This document shows, piece by piece, positions 39,109 to 48,598 of a stretch of DNA of 64,000 bases. Within the stretch, counting starts at the first letter, position 1; each line of letters starts with the position of its first letter. The notes beneath the pieces are model-generated. The model had not been told where the DNA came from. It made no database searches and saw only the letters and a program-made list of their open reading frames with translations. The translations under genes and the position numbers were made by a program. Source of the stretch: Colwellia sp. (GTDB taxonomy: Bacteria > Pseudomonadota > Gammaproteobacteria > Enterobacterales > Alteromonadaceae); contig JABSOY010000008.1 in assembly GCA_013215385.1 (NCBI GenBank), positions 186,001 to 250,000 on the forward strand. Reading direction: 5' to 3'.

Positions 39109-39795
39109 ATGGAAGAACTTGAGCAAAGTGCATTTTTATTACACTCTAGGCCTTATCGTGAAAATCAAATTTTACTTGAATTTATAACGGCTCAACAAGG
39201 TAAGATATCAGCGATATCTTACTTGGGTAAATCGTTAAAATCTAATAAAAAGGCACTTCTCCAACCATTTACACCGTTAAGAATTGTTTTGAAAGGGCAA
39301 GGAAACCTAAAATACTTAAAGCGTGTCGAATCCGAAAAAAAATCTTATCAACTGGTTGGCAATTACCTATATAGCGGCTTTTACTTGAATGAATTACAAG
39401 TACGTTTATTGGGAGAGCACATTCCTTACGACGAACTTTTTTGCCAATATCAACACAGTATTGAAAGTCTTTCACAGCAAGCTCCGATAGAAATAGTGCT
39501 CAGAAAATTTGAGAGTATATTATTAGAAGAGTTAGGGATGACCATTGATTATTCCCCTGTTTTTACTGAAAACACCCTAAACTATTATTACTATCCTGAA
39601 CAAGGCTTTATACCCGCAGTCAACAAACTAGCACAACCCTGTTATAATTCACTTCACCTGCAAGAAATAGCTCAAGATAATTTATCGGCTAAAGAAGTGA
39701 TGCAAACTTATAAAATACTGATGCGGCAAATTATTAATCATTTACTTGATGGTAAACCGTTAAATAGCCGAAAATTATTTATTCAACATTCATAA
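39109..39795 (+). CDS. recO: DNA repair protein RecO
   Basis: 228 aa. N-terminal OB-fold ([33 protein letters not shown]) and a helical C-terminal part. Typical for the family, without the zinc cysteines, as in many gammaproteobacteria. RecO anneals strands and loads RecA with RecR at gaps. 40 bp after era, 17 bp before pdxJ. Confidence 0.92.
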   Translation: MEELEQSAFLLHSRPYRENQILLEFITAQQGKISAISYLGKSLKSNKKALLQPFTPLRIVLKGQGNLKYLKRVESEKKSYQLVGNYLYSGFYLNELQVRLLGEHIPYDELFCQYQHSIESLSQQAPIEIVLRKFESILLEELGMTIDYSPVFTENTLNYYYYPEQGFIPAVNKLAQPCYNSLHLQEIAQDNLSAKEVMQTYKILMRQIINHLLDGKPLNSRKLFIQHS

Positions 39796-39812
39796 ATTTA
39801 AGAGACAAAATA

Positions 39813-40544
39813 ATGAGCGAACTTTTATTAGGTGTAAATGTAGACCATATTGCAACATTACGTGAAGCTAGAGGGACAAATTACCCTGATCCTGTTTATG
39901 CTGCGAGTGTCGCTGAGCATGCTGGTGCAGACGGAATAACCGTACATTTACGTGAAGATCGCCGGCATATTCAAGACCGAGATATTCATGTTTTAAAGCA
40001 AACTCTACATACACGTATGAATTTAGAAATGGCGGTAACTGACGAAATGCTCGCTATTGCCTGCGAAGTAAAACCTGTATTTTGTTGTTTAGTACCAGAA
40101 AAACGTGAAGAATTAACCACTGAAGGTGGTTTAGATGTTGCAGGGCAATTAGACAAAATAACACGTGCCGTAGAGCAATTATCAGCAGCAGGTGTTGAAA
40201 CAAGCTTGTTTATTGATGCTGATAAAAAGCAGATTGATGCTGCCATTGCGAGTAAGGCACCTTATATAGAAATTCACACGGGTCATTATGCCGATGCAGA
40301 AGATGAGCAAGCACAAAAAATAGAATTGATTCGTTTAATTGAGGGTATCAAATATGCTCATGCTAACGGACTTAAGGTGAATGCAGGACACGGATTAAAT
40401 TATTTTAACGTCAAGCCAATTGCCGCGATTGAAGAAATTATTGAGCTTAATATTGGCCATGCGATTATTGCCCGTGCGGTAATTGATGGTTTAGATAAAG
40501 CCGTACGCGACATGAAACAGCTTATGTTAGAAGCTAGAAGATAG
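39813..40544 (+). CDS. pdxJ: Pyridoxine 5'-phosphate synthase
   Basis: 243 aa TIM barrel. Starts [18 protein letters not shown] and has [17 protein letters not shown] and the NAGHGLNY loop, which are strongly conserved. Condenses 3-amino-2-oxopropyl phosphate with deoxyxylulose 5-phosphate in vitamin B6 synthesis. Gene order recO-pdxJ-acpS is conserved. A short hairpin (TATGCTCA/TGAGCATA) lies just downstream, around 40548-40571. Confidence 0.96.
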   Translation: MSELLLGVNVDHIATLREARGTNYPDPVYAASVAEHAGADGITVHLREDRRHIQDRDIHVLKQTLHTRMNLEMAVTDEMLAIACEVKPVFCCLVPEKREELTTEGGLDVAGQLDKITRAVEQLSAAGVETSLFIDADKKQIDAAIASKAPYIEIHTGHYADAEDEQAQKIELIRLIEGIKYAHANGLKVNAGHGLNYFNVKPIAAIEEIIELNIGHAIIARAVIDGLDKAVRDMKQLMLEARR

Positions 40545-40653
40545 TTGCTATGCTCAGAGCTGATTGAGCATAACGGTAACGTTTTAATATCGAAGTGTTG
40601 GCTAAGCTCAATAGTCTTAGTTATTAACTCATTAATTTATAGAAGAAATTGAT

Positions 40654-41034
40654 ATGTCTGTAGTGGGTATTGGTACCGATATTATTGAAATTAGTCGCAT
40701 AGGAAAAATGTCGGATAACGTACGCGACAAATTAGCCATTCGCGTACTTGTTCCTGTTGAATATGAAAAATATAAATCACTAAAGAATCCAACGCTATTT
40801 TTAGCTAAACGTTGGGCGGGAAAAGAGGCTGCATCAAAAGCATTAGGAACAGGTATTGCTAATGGTGTTTCCTTTCAACATATTGAAATTAAGTCATTAC
40901 CGTCAGGCCAACCGCAACTTATTTTGACGGAAAGAGCCGAAGAAATAGCTTTAGAACTTGGTGCCCAGTCATGGTTGATCTCTTTGTCAGATGAAGCCTT
41001 ATATGCCACTGCTTTTGTGGTACTTTCAATATAA
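40654..41034 (+). CDS. acpS: Holo-[acyl-carrier-protein] synthase
   Basis: 126 aa. Transfers phosphopantetheine from CoA to acyl carrier protein. GIGTDIIEISRI near the start and FLAKRWAGKEAASKALGTGI carry the Asp and Glu that hold magnesium. Normal length. The 109-bp gap after pdxJ shows no other gene. Confidence 0.95.
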   Translation: MSVVGIGTDIIEISRIGKMSDNVRDKLAIRVLVPVEYEKYKSLKNPTLFLAKRWAGKEAASKALGTGIANGVSFQHIEIKSLPSGQPQLILTERAEEIALELGAQSWLISLSDEALYATAFVVLSI

Positions 41035-41082
41035 TACTTTTTAAAATTTCGTAATAGTAAAATATGTCCTATACTTTTAATA

Positions 41083-41107
41083 GAGTCAGCAAGTTTTTTG
41101 CTGACTC
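41083..41107. repeat. Stem-loop between acpS and a small gene
   Basis: GAGTCAGCAA (41083-41092) pairs exactly with TTGCTGACTC (41098-41107) around a 5-base loop. No U-run follows, so it may be a weak terminator of acpS or a leader structure of the gene that starts 21 bp later. Confidence 0.55.
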
Positions 41108-41128
41108 AATTAAACTGGTGGATGTGTT

Positions 41129-41374
41129 ATGCAGTCACAAATACAGCCGATAGTAGATAGGAGGCAAGAACCTCCAGAGCACTCAGTATGGTGGAAAAAG
41201 TTATCGTTAGCACAAAAGTTCTCAGCAAGTAGCCTAGGTAAGTTTGGCTACGAATTACTTTTTGTTAGAAATGAGCAAGGTCGTAGCATTGCTGTTTTAG
41301 ATAACAGCACCGGAACAGTTACTATCACAGAAGATGGTGAAATTAACTCCTCACCGGATCTTGTAATACGCTGA
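41129..41374 (+). CDS. Small protein of unknown function
   Basis: 81 aa, not recognised with certainty. The N-terminus is polar (QPIVDRRQEPPEHSVWW); the middle has KKLSLAQKFSASSLGKFGYELLFVRN, and a short beta-rich end follows. No signal peptide or membrane segment. I believe similar proteins exist in related marine genera, from memory only. It has its own terminator, which supports a real gene. Confidence 0.65.
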   Translation: MQSQIQPIVDRRQEPPEHSVWWKKLSLAQKFSASSLGKFGYELLFVRNEQGRSIAVLDNSTGTVTITEDGEINSSPDLVIR

Positions 41375-41408
41375 TTGCGTTTTATTGGTTTACAGACATT
41401 TATTAAAT

Positions 41409-41436
41409 AATACACATTTAGTTGTGTATTTTTTTG
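41409..41436 (+). terminator. Intrinsic terminator after the 81-aa gene
   Basis: AATACACA (41409-41416) pairs with TGTGTATT (41423-41430), followed by a run of T. The rest of the roughly 300-bp gap to acs holds only AT-rich leader sequence; I saw no clear CRP site. Confidence 0.8.
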
Positions 41437-41677
41437 TGAAAAAATGACAGCGTTGTCATTTTGTAGTATCAATGTTAATGTAATTAATGAATAACGTCAG
41501 TTTTTCATTTATTGAGCTATATTCGACTTTAGTTGAGTAGTCGCACTAAATAACTTCCTATATGATGTTGCTCATCGTTTATAAATTTAACGCTTAAAAT
41601 AAAGTGATGCTAATCATTAACATTTAAAAAGCATCAGTAATAATTAGAAAATACCAAATTAAGATGAAGGACTTACC

Positions 41678-43624
41678 ATGCAAGAGTTGAAAAGTTGTTA
41701 TCCCATTTTAGAACAAGCTAAGGCACATACTCATATTGATAGTGCAACTTATGATGTTATGTACAAGCAGTCAATTGAACAGCCAGATGTCTTCTGGGCT
41801 GAACAAGCAGAAAAGTTTCTTGATTGGTATAAACCATGGGACAGTGTTAGCAAGGTTGATTTAAAAACGGCTGACATTAAATGGTTTTCTGGCGGTAAAT
41901 TAAACGTTAGTTATAATTGTATCGATCGTCATTTAGCGACTAAAGCAAACGATACAGCAATTATTTGGGAAGGTGATGACCCGAGTGATGATAAAAAAAT
42001 TACATACCAAGAATTACATGATCATGTTTGCCGTTTTGCTAATTTATTAAAAGCACGTGGCGTAAAAAAGGGTGATCGTGTTTGCATTTATATGCCAATG
42101 ATACCTGAAGTAGGTTATGCAATGTTAGCCTGTGCACGAATTGGCGCAGTACATTCAGTTGTGTTTGGCGGTTTTTCCACGGAAGCTATTCGTTCTCGGG
42201 TTGCCGATGCAGATTGCCAAGTGGTTATTACCGCAGATGAAAGTTTGCGTGGTGGCCGTGTTATACCACTTAAGATAAATGTTGATGCAGCTGTAGCTGA
42301 CTGTCCAAATGTTCATTCTGTTATTGTTGTTGCTCGTACGGGTGGTGATGTAGCTTGGAATCATAAGATTGATATTAATTACGAAGAAGAAGTTGCTAAA
42401 CAGTCTGCCGTTTGTGAACCGGAAGTAATGGACGCAGAAGACCCATTATTTATTCTTTATACATCGGGTTCAACCGGAACGCCAAAAGGTGTGTTGCATA
42501 CCTGTGGTGGTTATTCACTTTATGCGGCAATGACCCATAAATATGTTTTTGATTACAAAGATGGCGAAATCTACTGGTGTACTGCAGATGCAGGTTGGAT
42601 CACTGGTCATTCTTATATTTTTTATGGTCCGTTAGCAAATGGTGCAACCACCTTAGTTTTTGAAGGGGTGCCAACGTATCCTGATGCTGGACGTTTTTGG
42701 CAAGTATGTGAAAAACATAAAGTAAACATATTTTATACCGCACCTACCGCTATACGCGCGTTAATGAGTGTTGGAGATGAGCTTGTTCATCAATCTGATC
42801 TTTCGTCCTTACGAATTTTAGGGACTGTCGGTGAACCAATTAACCCTGAAGCTTGGCATTGGTATTATGAAATTATTGGCAAGTCTAATTGTCCAATTGT
42901 TGATACGTGGTGGCAAACAGAAACCGGTGGCATTATGATTACCTCACTACCTGGTGCTGTTGATATGAAGCCTGGTGCAGCAGGTAAACCATTTTTCGGC
43001 GTACAACCCGCTTTATTCGATAAAGAAGGTAATACGCTTGAAGATGCAAACCAAGGTTTATTAGTAATGACGGGTAGTTGGCCAGGTCAATTACGTACTG
43101 TTTATGGCGATCATGACAGGTTTTATCAAACGTACTTAAGCCAATACCCAGGCAACTACTTTACCGGAGATGGCGCTCGACGTGACGAAGATGGTTTTTA
43201 TTGGATCACCGGTCGCGTTGATGATGTATTGAACGTTTCAGGTCATCGCTTAGGGACAGCAGAAATAGAGAGTGCGTTAGTTCTTCATCCTGCTGTGGCA
43301 GAAGCTGCTGTTGTTGGCTACCCGCATGAAATTAAGGGCCAAGGCGTTTATGCATACGTTACTTTAATGGGCAATGCTAGCGAATCTGAAGAGCTTCTAA
43401 AAGAGTTAACAGAGTTTGTTGCTAAAGAGTTGGGCCGTTTTGCTAAGCCTGACTATATCCAGTATGCTCCGGGTTTACCTAAAACGCGTTCAGGTAAAAT
43501 TATGCGTCGAATTTTACGTAAAATTGCCGAAAATGATATTGATACCTTAGGTGATACCTCAACATTGGCAGATCCTGCTGTAGTTGATAACTTGATCAGT
43601 AACCGTATTGTTCATGGTGGTTAA
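41678..43624 (+). CDS. acs: Acetyl-CoA synthetase
   Basis: 648 aa, AMP-forming. Activates acetate to acetyl-CoA through acetyl-AMP. Motifs: [22 protein letters not shown], and the C-terminal RSGKIMRR, where K607 is the residue that acetylation switches off in other bacteria. Full length. AAGGAC precedes the ATG. It stands alone, with a terminator 30 bp after the stop, and no actP-type permease is adjacent. Confidence 0.97.
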   Translation: MQELKSCYPILEQAKAHTHIDSATYDVMYKQSIEQPDVFWAEQAEKFLDWYKPWDSVSKVDLKTADIKWFSGGKLNVSYNCIDRHLATKANDTAIIWEGDDPSDDKKITYQELHDHVCRFANLLKARGVKKGDRVCIYMPMIPEVGYAMLACARIGAVHSVVFGGFSTEAIRSRVADADCQVVITADESLRGGRVIPLKINVDAAVADCPNVHSVIVVARTGGDVAWNHKIDINYEEEVAKQSAVCEPEVMDAEDPLFILYTSGSTGTPKGVLHTCGGYSLYAAMTHKYVFDYKDGEIYWCTADAGWITGHSYIFYGPLANGATTLVFEGVPTYPDAGRFWQVCEKHKVNIFYTAPTAIRALMSVGDELVHQSDLSSLRILGTVGEPINPEAWHWYYEIIGKSNCPIVDTWWQTETGGIMITSLPGAVDMKPGAAGKPFFGVQPALFDKEGNTLEDANQGLLVMTGSWPGQLRTVYGDHDRFYQTYLSQYPGNYFTGDGARRDEDGFYWITGRVDDVLNVSGHRLGTAEIESALVLHPAVAEAAVVGYPHEIKGQGVYAYVTLMGNASESEELLKELTEFVAKELGRFAKPDYIQYAPGLPKTRSGKIMRRILRKIAENDIDTLGDTSTLADPAVVDNLISNRIVHGG

Positions 43625-43653
43625 TTAAGCATTCACACTGATTCTGAAATTTT

Positions 43654-43675
43654 AAAGCGCCTTAGGGCGCTTTTT
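43654..43675 (+). terminator. Intrinsic terminator of acs
   Basis: AAAGCGCC pairs with GGCGCTTT around TTAG, followed by more T. It lies 30 bp after the acs stop. Confidence 0.9.
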
Positions 43676-43681
43676 ATGTTA

Positions 43682-44030
43682 ATGCCTTTCTCAGACATCC
43701 TGTCTTTCAAGGCATTAGTGCATCCGTGCACGTCGATGAACGGTCATGATTTTAGTTCCAGACAAATTTCATAAGTACAGGCATCCATGCCTGCAATTTC
43801 ACGCTCACATGACCGCTCTTAGGTATCCATACCTTCTCTGCATTAGTACATCCATATACGTCGTGTGAAAGAGTGAAGATGTTCATGCCTTTCTCAGACG
43901 TCCTGTCTTTCAAGGTATTAGTGCATCCATACACGTCGATAAACGGTTATGATTTTAGTTCCAGACAAATCATAAGTACAGGCTCCATGCCTGCAATTTC
44001 ACGCTCACTTGACCGGTCCTAGGTATCCAT
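43682..44030. repeat. Direct repeat pair of about 150 bp (dispersed repeat family)
   Basis: Copy 1 (43682-43830) and copy 2 (43885-44030) are close matches with a 203-bp offset; both start ATGCCTTTCTCAGAC and end AGGTATCCAT. The spacer contains a further partial unit (CATTAGTACATCC, ATACGTCG). Short words such as CATCCATGCC and TTAGTGCATCC recur inside. A related fragment lies inverted at 58986-59021. The patch has no credible gene; a 60-codon frame on the - strand is a by-product. Confidence 0.85.
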
Positions 44031-44110
44031 CCCTGTAACGTTACATCAGCTATAAATTAAATAACCTAGAATAAAAACACTAAAACTTCTGTACCTGTCA
44101 AAAAATAATC

Positions 44111-44128
44111 TGTAAGATATTCCTTACA
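44111..44128. promoter_or_regulatory. TyrR-box-like operator 1 upstream of aroF
   Basis: TGTAAGATATTCCTTACA fits the 18-bp TyrR consensus TGTAAA-N6-TTTACA with two symmetric changes. Its centre is 23 bp from the next box, about two helical turns, the spacing that allows co-operative binding. Confidence 0.65.
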
Positions 44129-44133
44129 AACTG

Positions 44134-44151
44134 AGTAAACTTTACTTTACA
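44134..44151. promoter_or_regulatory. TyrR-box-like operator 2 upstream of aroF
   Basis: AGTAAACTTTACTTTACA differs from TGTAAA-N6-TTTACA at only the first base. It lies about 130 bp before aroF. E. coli aroF-tyrA is repressed by TyrR with tyrosine, so the site fits the genes it precedes. Confidence 0.7.
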
Positions 44152-44278
44152 CGTGGAATTTAGGTAGGCAGACAATGAAAATCCTATTCAAAATATATGA
44201 TGACAACCCTTTCTATTGCTAAATTATATTTAGCTCTTTATGCCCACAATTTAAATTAATTAAAATAACCTCGCGATA

Positions 44279-45388
44279 ATGGAAATCACTATGTCACAAC
44301 CTTTACTTAAAACTATTCCCCATGTAAAAACGTTAAACGATATTCATGTAAATTCTGAAGAGGTTTTGATGACCCCCGACCAACTGAGGGCTGAACTACC
44401 TTTATCCGAAAATGGACGTGAATTTGTTAAGGCTGCTCGAAGGGTTATCGCTAACATTATCCATAAAAGAGATCATCGTTTGCTTGTTATCTCAGGTCCT
44501 TGTTCTGTACATGATATCGATGCGGCAAAAGAGTATGCGAGAGCATTAAAAGCCTTACACGATAAACATCAAGGTAGCCTCTATATTGTTATGCGTGTTT
44601 ATTTTGAAAAACCGCGAACAACAGTTGGTTGGAAAGGGCTGATAAATGATCCACGTATGGATGGCAGCTTTGATGTCGAAAGTGGCTTACGTAAAGCGAG
44701 AGAATTACTGATTTATTTAACTGACCTAGGCTTACCATTAGCTACAGAAGCGTTAGACCCAATTAGCCCACAATACCTAGCAGAGTTGTTCAGCTGGTCA
44801 GCAATTGGCGCACGTACTACTGAATCACAAACTCATAGAGAAATGGCATCGGGCCTTTCAATGCCAATTGGCTTTAAAAATGGCACTAATGGTAGCTTAG
44901 ATGTTGCTATTAATGCTTTGCAGTCGGCAGCATCTGCACACCGTTTTATGGGAATTAACCGCCAAGGGCAAGTGGCATTAATTAAAACTTCAGGTAATCC
45001 TGATGGACATGTGATTTTACGAGGGGGTAAGGAACCAAATTACGATTCTTTAAATGTTGCCTTGTGTGAAAAAGAATTGCAGGCACAGAGCTTAGCGCCA
45101 GGCATTGTTGTAGATTGTTCGCATGGTAATTCAAGTAAAGATTACCGGCGCCAACCTCTAGTAGCTGAAAATGTTTTTAATCAAATTGTGGCAGGTAATA
45201 AATCCATTATCGGTATCATGTTAGAAAGTAATATCCATGAAGGTAATCAAAGTACAAATGTTGATAAAAGTGCACTAAAATATGGTGTTTCGGTTACTGA
45301 TGCGTGTATCAACTTAATTGAAACTGACAAATTATTGTCAAATGCAAGTAAAACACTTGCTGTTCCCCTTAAGCTACGTTTAACTTAG
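44279..45388 (+). CDS. aroF: 3-deoxy-7-phosphoheptulonate synthase, tyrosine-type (AroF)
   Basis: 369 aa, class I DAHP synthase that begins the shikimate pathway from PEP and erythrose 4-phosphate. Conserved blocks: VISGPCSVHD, RVYFEKPRTTVGWKGLINDP, GARTTESQTHREMASG, GIMLESNIHEGNQ. The AroF identity (tyrosine feedback) rests on the tyrA gene 75 bp downstream and on the TyrR-like boxes; sequence alone does not separate AroF from AroG/AroH here. The start could instead be the ATG at 44291; neither has a strong ribosome site. Confidence 0.92.
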   Translation: MEITMSQPLLKTIPHVKTLNDIHVNSEEVLMTPDQLRAELPLSENGREFVKAARRVIANIIHKRDHRLLVISGPCSVHDIDAAKEYARALKALHDKHQGSLYIVMRVYFEKPRTTVGWKGLINDPRMDGSFDVESGLRKARELLIYLTDLGLPLATEALDPISPQYLAELFSWSAIGARTTESQTHREMASGLSMPIGFKNGTNGSLDVAINALQSAASAHRFMGINRQGQVALIKTSGNPDGHVILRGGKEPNYDSLNVALCEKELQAQSLAPGIVVDCSHGNSSKDYRRQPLVAENVFNQIVAGNKSIIGIMLESNIHEGNQSTNVDKSALKYGVSVTDACINLIETDKLLSNASKTLAVPLKLRLT

Positions 45389-45463
45389 TTTGCTATTTTT
45401 CGATGCAGACGGTTTGTAAACAGAAAAATTATCAATATCAATTGATGTAAATGAGTAAAATTA

Positions 45464-46603
45464 ATGGATAAAAAAAGTATAGTGCCACAACTGAAAGTAT
45501 TCAGAAATGAAATTGATGAAATAGATAGTCAGTTGGTTGAGCTATTAGCAAAGCGCCGCGTTGTCACCACAAAAGTTGGTGAGCTTAAAAGCCAAGTTGG
45601 TATGCCAATATATGCACCTGAACGAGAAGTTGAACTATTAGCTTTACGTCGTCAGCAAGCCATTGATGCGGGTGTATCACCTGAACTGATTGAAGACATT
45701 TTACGGCGTTTAATGCGTGACTCATATATCAGTCAAGACGCTAGTGGTTATCAATGTATAAACCCTGAGTGTAAAAAAGTTGTTATTATTGGCGGTGATG
45801 GGCAGTTAGGAAAAATATTTGTCGATTTGTTCCATCGTTCAGATTATCAAGTTAGCGTACTTGAACAAGCCGATTGGCCAAGAAGTGAAGTTATTTTGGC
45901 TGATGCTAGTGTTGTTATTGTTGCTGTTCCTATTCGGTTAACATCGATGATTATTCAAAAGCTAAACATCCTACCTCTCGATTGTATTTTAGCCGATGTG
46001 ACCAGTATTAAAGAGATGCCACTGTATGAAATGATGAAAATTCATCAAGGGCCTGTGGTTGGCTTGCATCCTATGTTTGGTCCTGATGTATCAGGATTAA
46101 TAAAACAAACGATAATTGCTTGTGAAGGACGCTCTCCCGAACAATACAATTGGTTACTTGAGCAATTCAAAGTATGGGGGGCAAAAATTTACCCTGTTGA
46201 AGCTTCAGAGCATGATCAAGCTATGTCTATGGTGCAAGTGATGCGACATTTTTCAACTATCGCTTATGGCTATCATTTAATGACTGAAGGCGCTGATATT
46301 TCGCAATTAGTTGAAATGAGCTCGCCTATTTATCGTTTAGAGTTGATTATGGTTGGCCGCTTATTCGCTCAAGATCCGGTGCTGTATAGTGATATAATAT
46401 TCTCTAACCATGATAACGTCGCCATGATGAAACGTTTTGCTTATCGCTTTCTAGAGTTACTTGAAGATGTTGAAATGGGAGATAAAGACGCATTTGTGAC
46501 AATGTTCTCACAAGTGTCTGATTGGTTCGGTGATTATGCAGATATCTTTTTACAAGAAAGCAAAGCCATGTTATTAAAAGCTAACGAGTTAAAAAAACAT
46601 TAA
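45464..46603 (+). CDS. tyrA: Bifunctional chorismate mutase / prephenate dehydrogenase
   Basis: 379 aa. The first 90 residues form an AroQ-type chorismate mutase (FRNEIDEIDSQLVELLAKRRVV). A NAD-binding dehydrogenase follows with GGDGQLGKIF and LHPMFGPDV. It makes 4-hydroxyphenylpyruvate for tyrosine. Standard length and domain order for gammaproteobacteria. Transcribed with aroF. Confidence 0.96.
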   Translation: MDKKSIVPQLKVFRNEIDEIDSQLVELLAKRRVVTTKVGELKSQVGMPIYAPEREVELLALRRQQAIDAGVSPELIEDILRRLMRDSYISQDASGYQCINPECKKVVIIGGDGQLGKIFVDLFHRSDYQVSVLEQADWPRSEVILADASVVIVAVPIRLTSMIIQKLNILPLDCILADVTSIKEMPLYEMMKIHQGPVVGLHPMFGPDVSGLIKQTIIACEGRSPEQYNWLLEQFKVWGAKIYPVEASEHDQAMSMVQVMRHFSTIAYGYHLMTEGADISQLVEMSSPIYRLELIMVGRLFAQDPVLYSDIIFSNHDNVAMMKRFAYRFLELLEDVEMGDKDAFVTMFSQVSDWFGDYADIFLQESKAMLLKANELKKH

Positions 46604-46618
46604 AAATAAAGAGCCACT

Positions 46619-47107
46619 ATGAAAACGTATCTTATAAAACTATTTAGCCTAGCCACATTAAGTTTGTTAGCACTATTTGCTAACGCGAATGATAATGACA
46701 ATGAGGACTTTGCCTTTGGCATGATCAGCGCAGAAAGTTTACTTACCGATTATGCTGAATTTAACAATAACTTTCAAGATTTCACCTTAAGTGCAGAAGA
46801 GCAAAACGTGATTGCTGATTGGCCAAAAAACTTAACGATAGATGTCTATTTTGGCACTTGGTGTCACGACAGTCTTCGTGAAGTGCCAAAATTACTGAAA
46901 ATATTATCGGGGAATAAAGATATTAACTTATCACTCATTGGCCTTGATCATCAAAAGCAAGATCCTAAAGACTTAGCCACTACCAATAAGGTGAAATACA
47001 CCCCAACTATTATTGTTTACCGGGATGCGGATAAAAAACAAGAGATTGGCCGCATCATTGAGCGACCTAAACAAAGCTTAATTATTGACATTAATCAGTT
47101 TTTATAG
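46619..47107 (+). CDS. Secreted thioredoxin-fold protein
   Basis: 162 aa with a signal peptide (residues 1-24, ending LFANAN). A thioredoxin-like core has GTWCHDSLREVPKLL, i.e. a CxxS form of the active site with the resolving cysteine replaced by serine, and a cis-proline segment YTPTIIVY. A CxxS thioredoxin is more likely an isomerase, a trap or a carrier than a dithiol reductase. It follows tyrA by 15 bp, so it may share that transcript, although no functional link is known. Confidence 0.75.
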   Translation: MKTYLIKLFSLATLSLLALFANANDNDNEDFAFGMISAESLLTDYAEFNNNFQDFTLSAEEQNVIADWPKNLTIDVYFGTWCHDSLREVPKLLKILSGNKDINLSLIGLDHQKQDPKDLATTNKVKYTPTIIVYRDADKKQEIGRIIERPKQSLIIDINQFL

Positions 47108-47110
47108 AAT

Positions 47111-47150
47111 TTAAATCAGCTTAAATCAGCTTAAATCAGCTTAAATCAGG
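47111..47150. repeat. Tandem repeat, 10 bp x 4
   Basis: TTAAATCAGC occurs three times in a row and a fourth time with a final G, just after the thioredoxin-fold gene. It is a likely slippage tract of unknown meaning. Confidence 0.9.
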
Positions 47151-47151
47151 T

Positions 47152-47517
47152 TTAATGCTGTGTACTGTCTAAAGACCAAACTGCAAATTCATTCCCACTA
47201 GGTTCGATAAAGTGAAAACGTTTGCCCCCGGGAAAAGAAAAAATAGCCGTTGATATTTTTCCACCCGATGATTCAACTTTGGCTTGAGTGGTCTCTAAAT
47301 CATTACTCTTTAACACAAGTAAGGCTGCACCTTTAGATACAACAGACGTTAAATTTGATTGATAAAATCCGCCATCAAGCCCTTGGTCTGAAAATGCTGA
47401 ATAGTCAGGGCCATAATCTAGAAATGACCAACCAAAGGCTTTTTCAAAAAATAGCTTGGTTGCTGGAATATCTCTTGCGGGGAACTCTACATAATTCAAT
47501 TTCAAATTGGATGACAT
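47152..47517 (-). CDS. VOC-family (glyoxalase/dioxygenase fold) protein
   Basis: 121 aa, one vicinal-oxygen-chelate unit: LNYVEFPARDIPATKLFFEKAFGW, then FSDQGLDGGFYQ, and a terminal IEPSGNEFAVW with the glutamate ligand. Similar to the PhnB/YkcA-type small dioxygenase-like proteins. The enzymatic role is unknown. Monocistronic, on the - strand, in a gene-poor area. Confidence 0.82.
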   Translation of the reverse strand: MSSNLKLNYVEFPARDIPATKLFFEKAFGWSFLDYGPDYSAFSDQGLDGGFYQSNLTSVVSKGAALLVLKSNDLETTQAKVESSGGKISTAIFSFPGGKRFHFIEPSGNEFAVWSLDSTQH

Positions 47518-47763
47518 GGCCTAAATAATCCTTATTATATATTGTACTCTTGATGATTAGGGGAAGCTTTATTTAGCTTAGCAGGATAGCAATGGTAGCC
47601 TAAAGCTATAAGTTATCAGACTTGAGTTGGTTATCAAGCTAAAATAAAGACGATCTAATTCTACTAATTCAATAGTCACATATGGCGCTTCTAGCGGTTA
47701 GCGCTCTGCTGATGCTAAGCTTAATAAAAATAGTTTATAATAAACAACTTTTTTATTTCGTTG

Positions 47764-48519
47764 ATGAGCGATGATCTTTTGAAACATTCTTTATTGATAG
47801 ACATTAATTGTTGTGATCTGGAAAGTCCTAGTCATAGCCATGATTTTCATCAACTAATATTGCCGATTAGTGGTGATTTACAGCTTGAAATAGCAGGTCA
47901 GCAAGCTAAAGTTAATAACGATGTGATTGGTTATGTTTCTGCTAGTAATAAACATACCTTTGTTGCCGAACAAGAAAATAGATTTATTCTCGCCAATGTA
48001 CCTTTAGCATGGCGAGAAACCTTAAGAGAGCTGCCGCCATTTTTACCTCTAACACCAACGATAAAAAGTTATATTTTTTTTATAAGCTGCCAACTACAAG
48101 ATTCTGCCGTATCTGCGCTTAATCAAGAACAAATTCTAGCGATGTTATTAGACTTAATTTCTACGCCTTTAAGTACCAGCGAGCAAATTGATAAACGAAT
48201 TTTATTGGCTAAAACATTTTTAGACGACCATGTGGCAACGAGCGTTTCGCTGGACCAGGTTGCTGTGGCTGCACATTTAAGTGTGCGGCAATTATCACAG
48301 CTTTTTAAAGAGCAGTTAGGCTTTACGCCGTTAAATTATTTAAGAGAGCAAAGAATGAAAAAGGCGTTAACCTTACTTACCCACTCAACATTATCAATAA
48401 CAACTATTGCCGAATCTGTGGGTTACCGAAATTTGTCTGCCTTTAGTGACAGGTTAATAAACATTTTGGTCGCAGTCCAAGAATTTATCGCCAGATTGGC
48501 AAACAATAACTCCGGTTAA
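47764..48519 (+). CDS. AraC-family transcriptional regulator with a C-terminal frameshift
   Basis: About 251 aa from the ATG at 47764. A cupin-like N-terminus (HSHDFHQLILPISGDLQLEI) precedes two AraC helix-turn-helix motifs (SLDQVAVAAHLSVRQLSQLF; SITTIAESVGYRNLSAFSDR). After SDR the frame becomes atypical (LINILVAV). One base lost near 48454-48455 would explain this: the +1 frame continues NKHFGRSPRIYRQIGKQ and stops at 48507-48509, the normal AraC ending. Either a real mutation or a read error, so the second motif's end is affected. Possibly a pseudogene. Confidence 0.75.
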   Translation: MSDDLLKHSLLIDINCCDLESPSHSHDFHQLILPISGDLQLEIAGQQAKVNNDVIGYVSASNKHTFVAEQENRFILANVPLAWRETLRELPPFLPLTPTIKSYIFFISCQLQDSAVSALNQEQILAMLLDLISTPLSTSEQIDKRILLAKTFLDDHVATSVSLDQVAVAAHLSVRQLSQLFKEQLGFTPLNYLREQRMKKALTLLTHSTLSITTIAESVGYRNLSAFSDRLINILVAVQEFIARLANNNSG

Positions 48520-48598
48520 GCAAAGTAACTTTAGCTGTTCTCATTTATAATGACTACTTGGTGATGCAATACCAAGCTAATAAAAGAGAGGTGAACGC

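Noticed and set aside
41475-41677. CRP site before acs
   Set aside because: E. coli acs is CRP-controlled, but no convincing TGTGA-N6-TCACA was found.
43752-43934. 60-codon frame on the - strand inside the repeats
   Set aside because: Its peptide comes from the repeat words, lacks a ribosome site and has no gene-like composition.
44034-44045. 12-bp palindrome TGTAACGTTACA near the repeat edge as a third TyrR box
   Set aside because: The arms resemble TyrR half-sites but the 6-bp spacer is missing.
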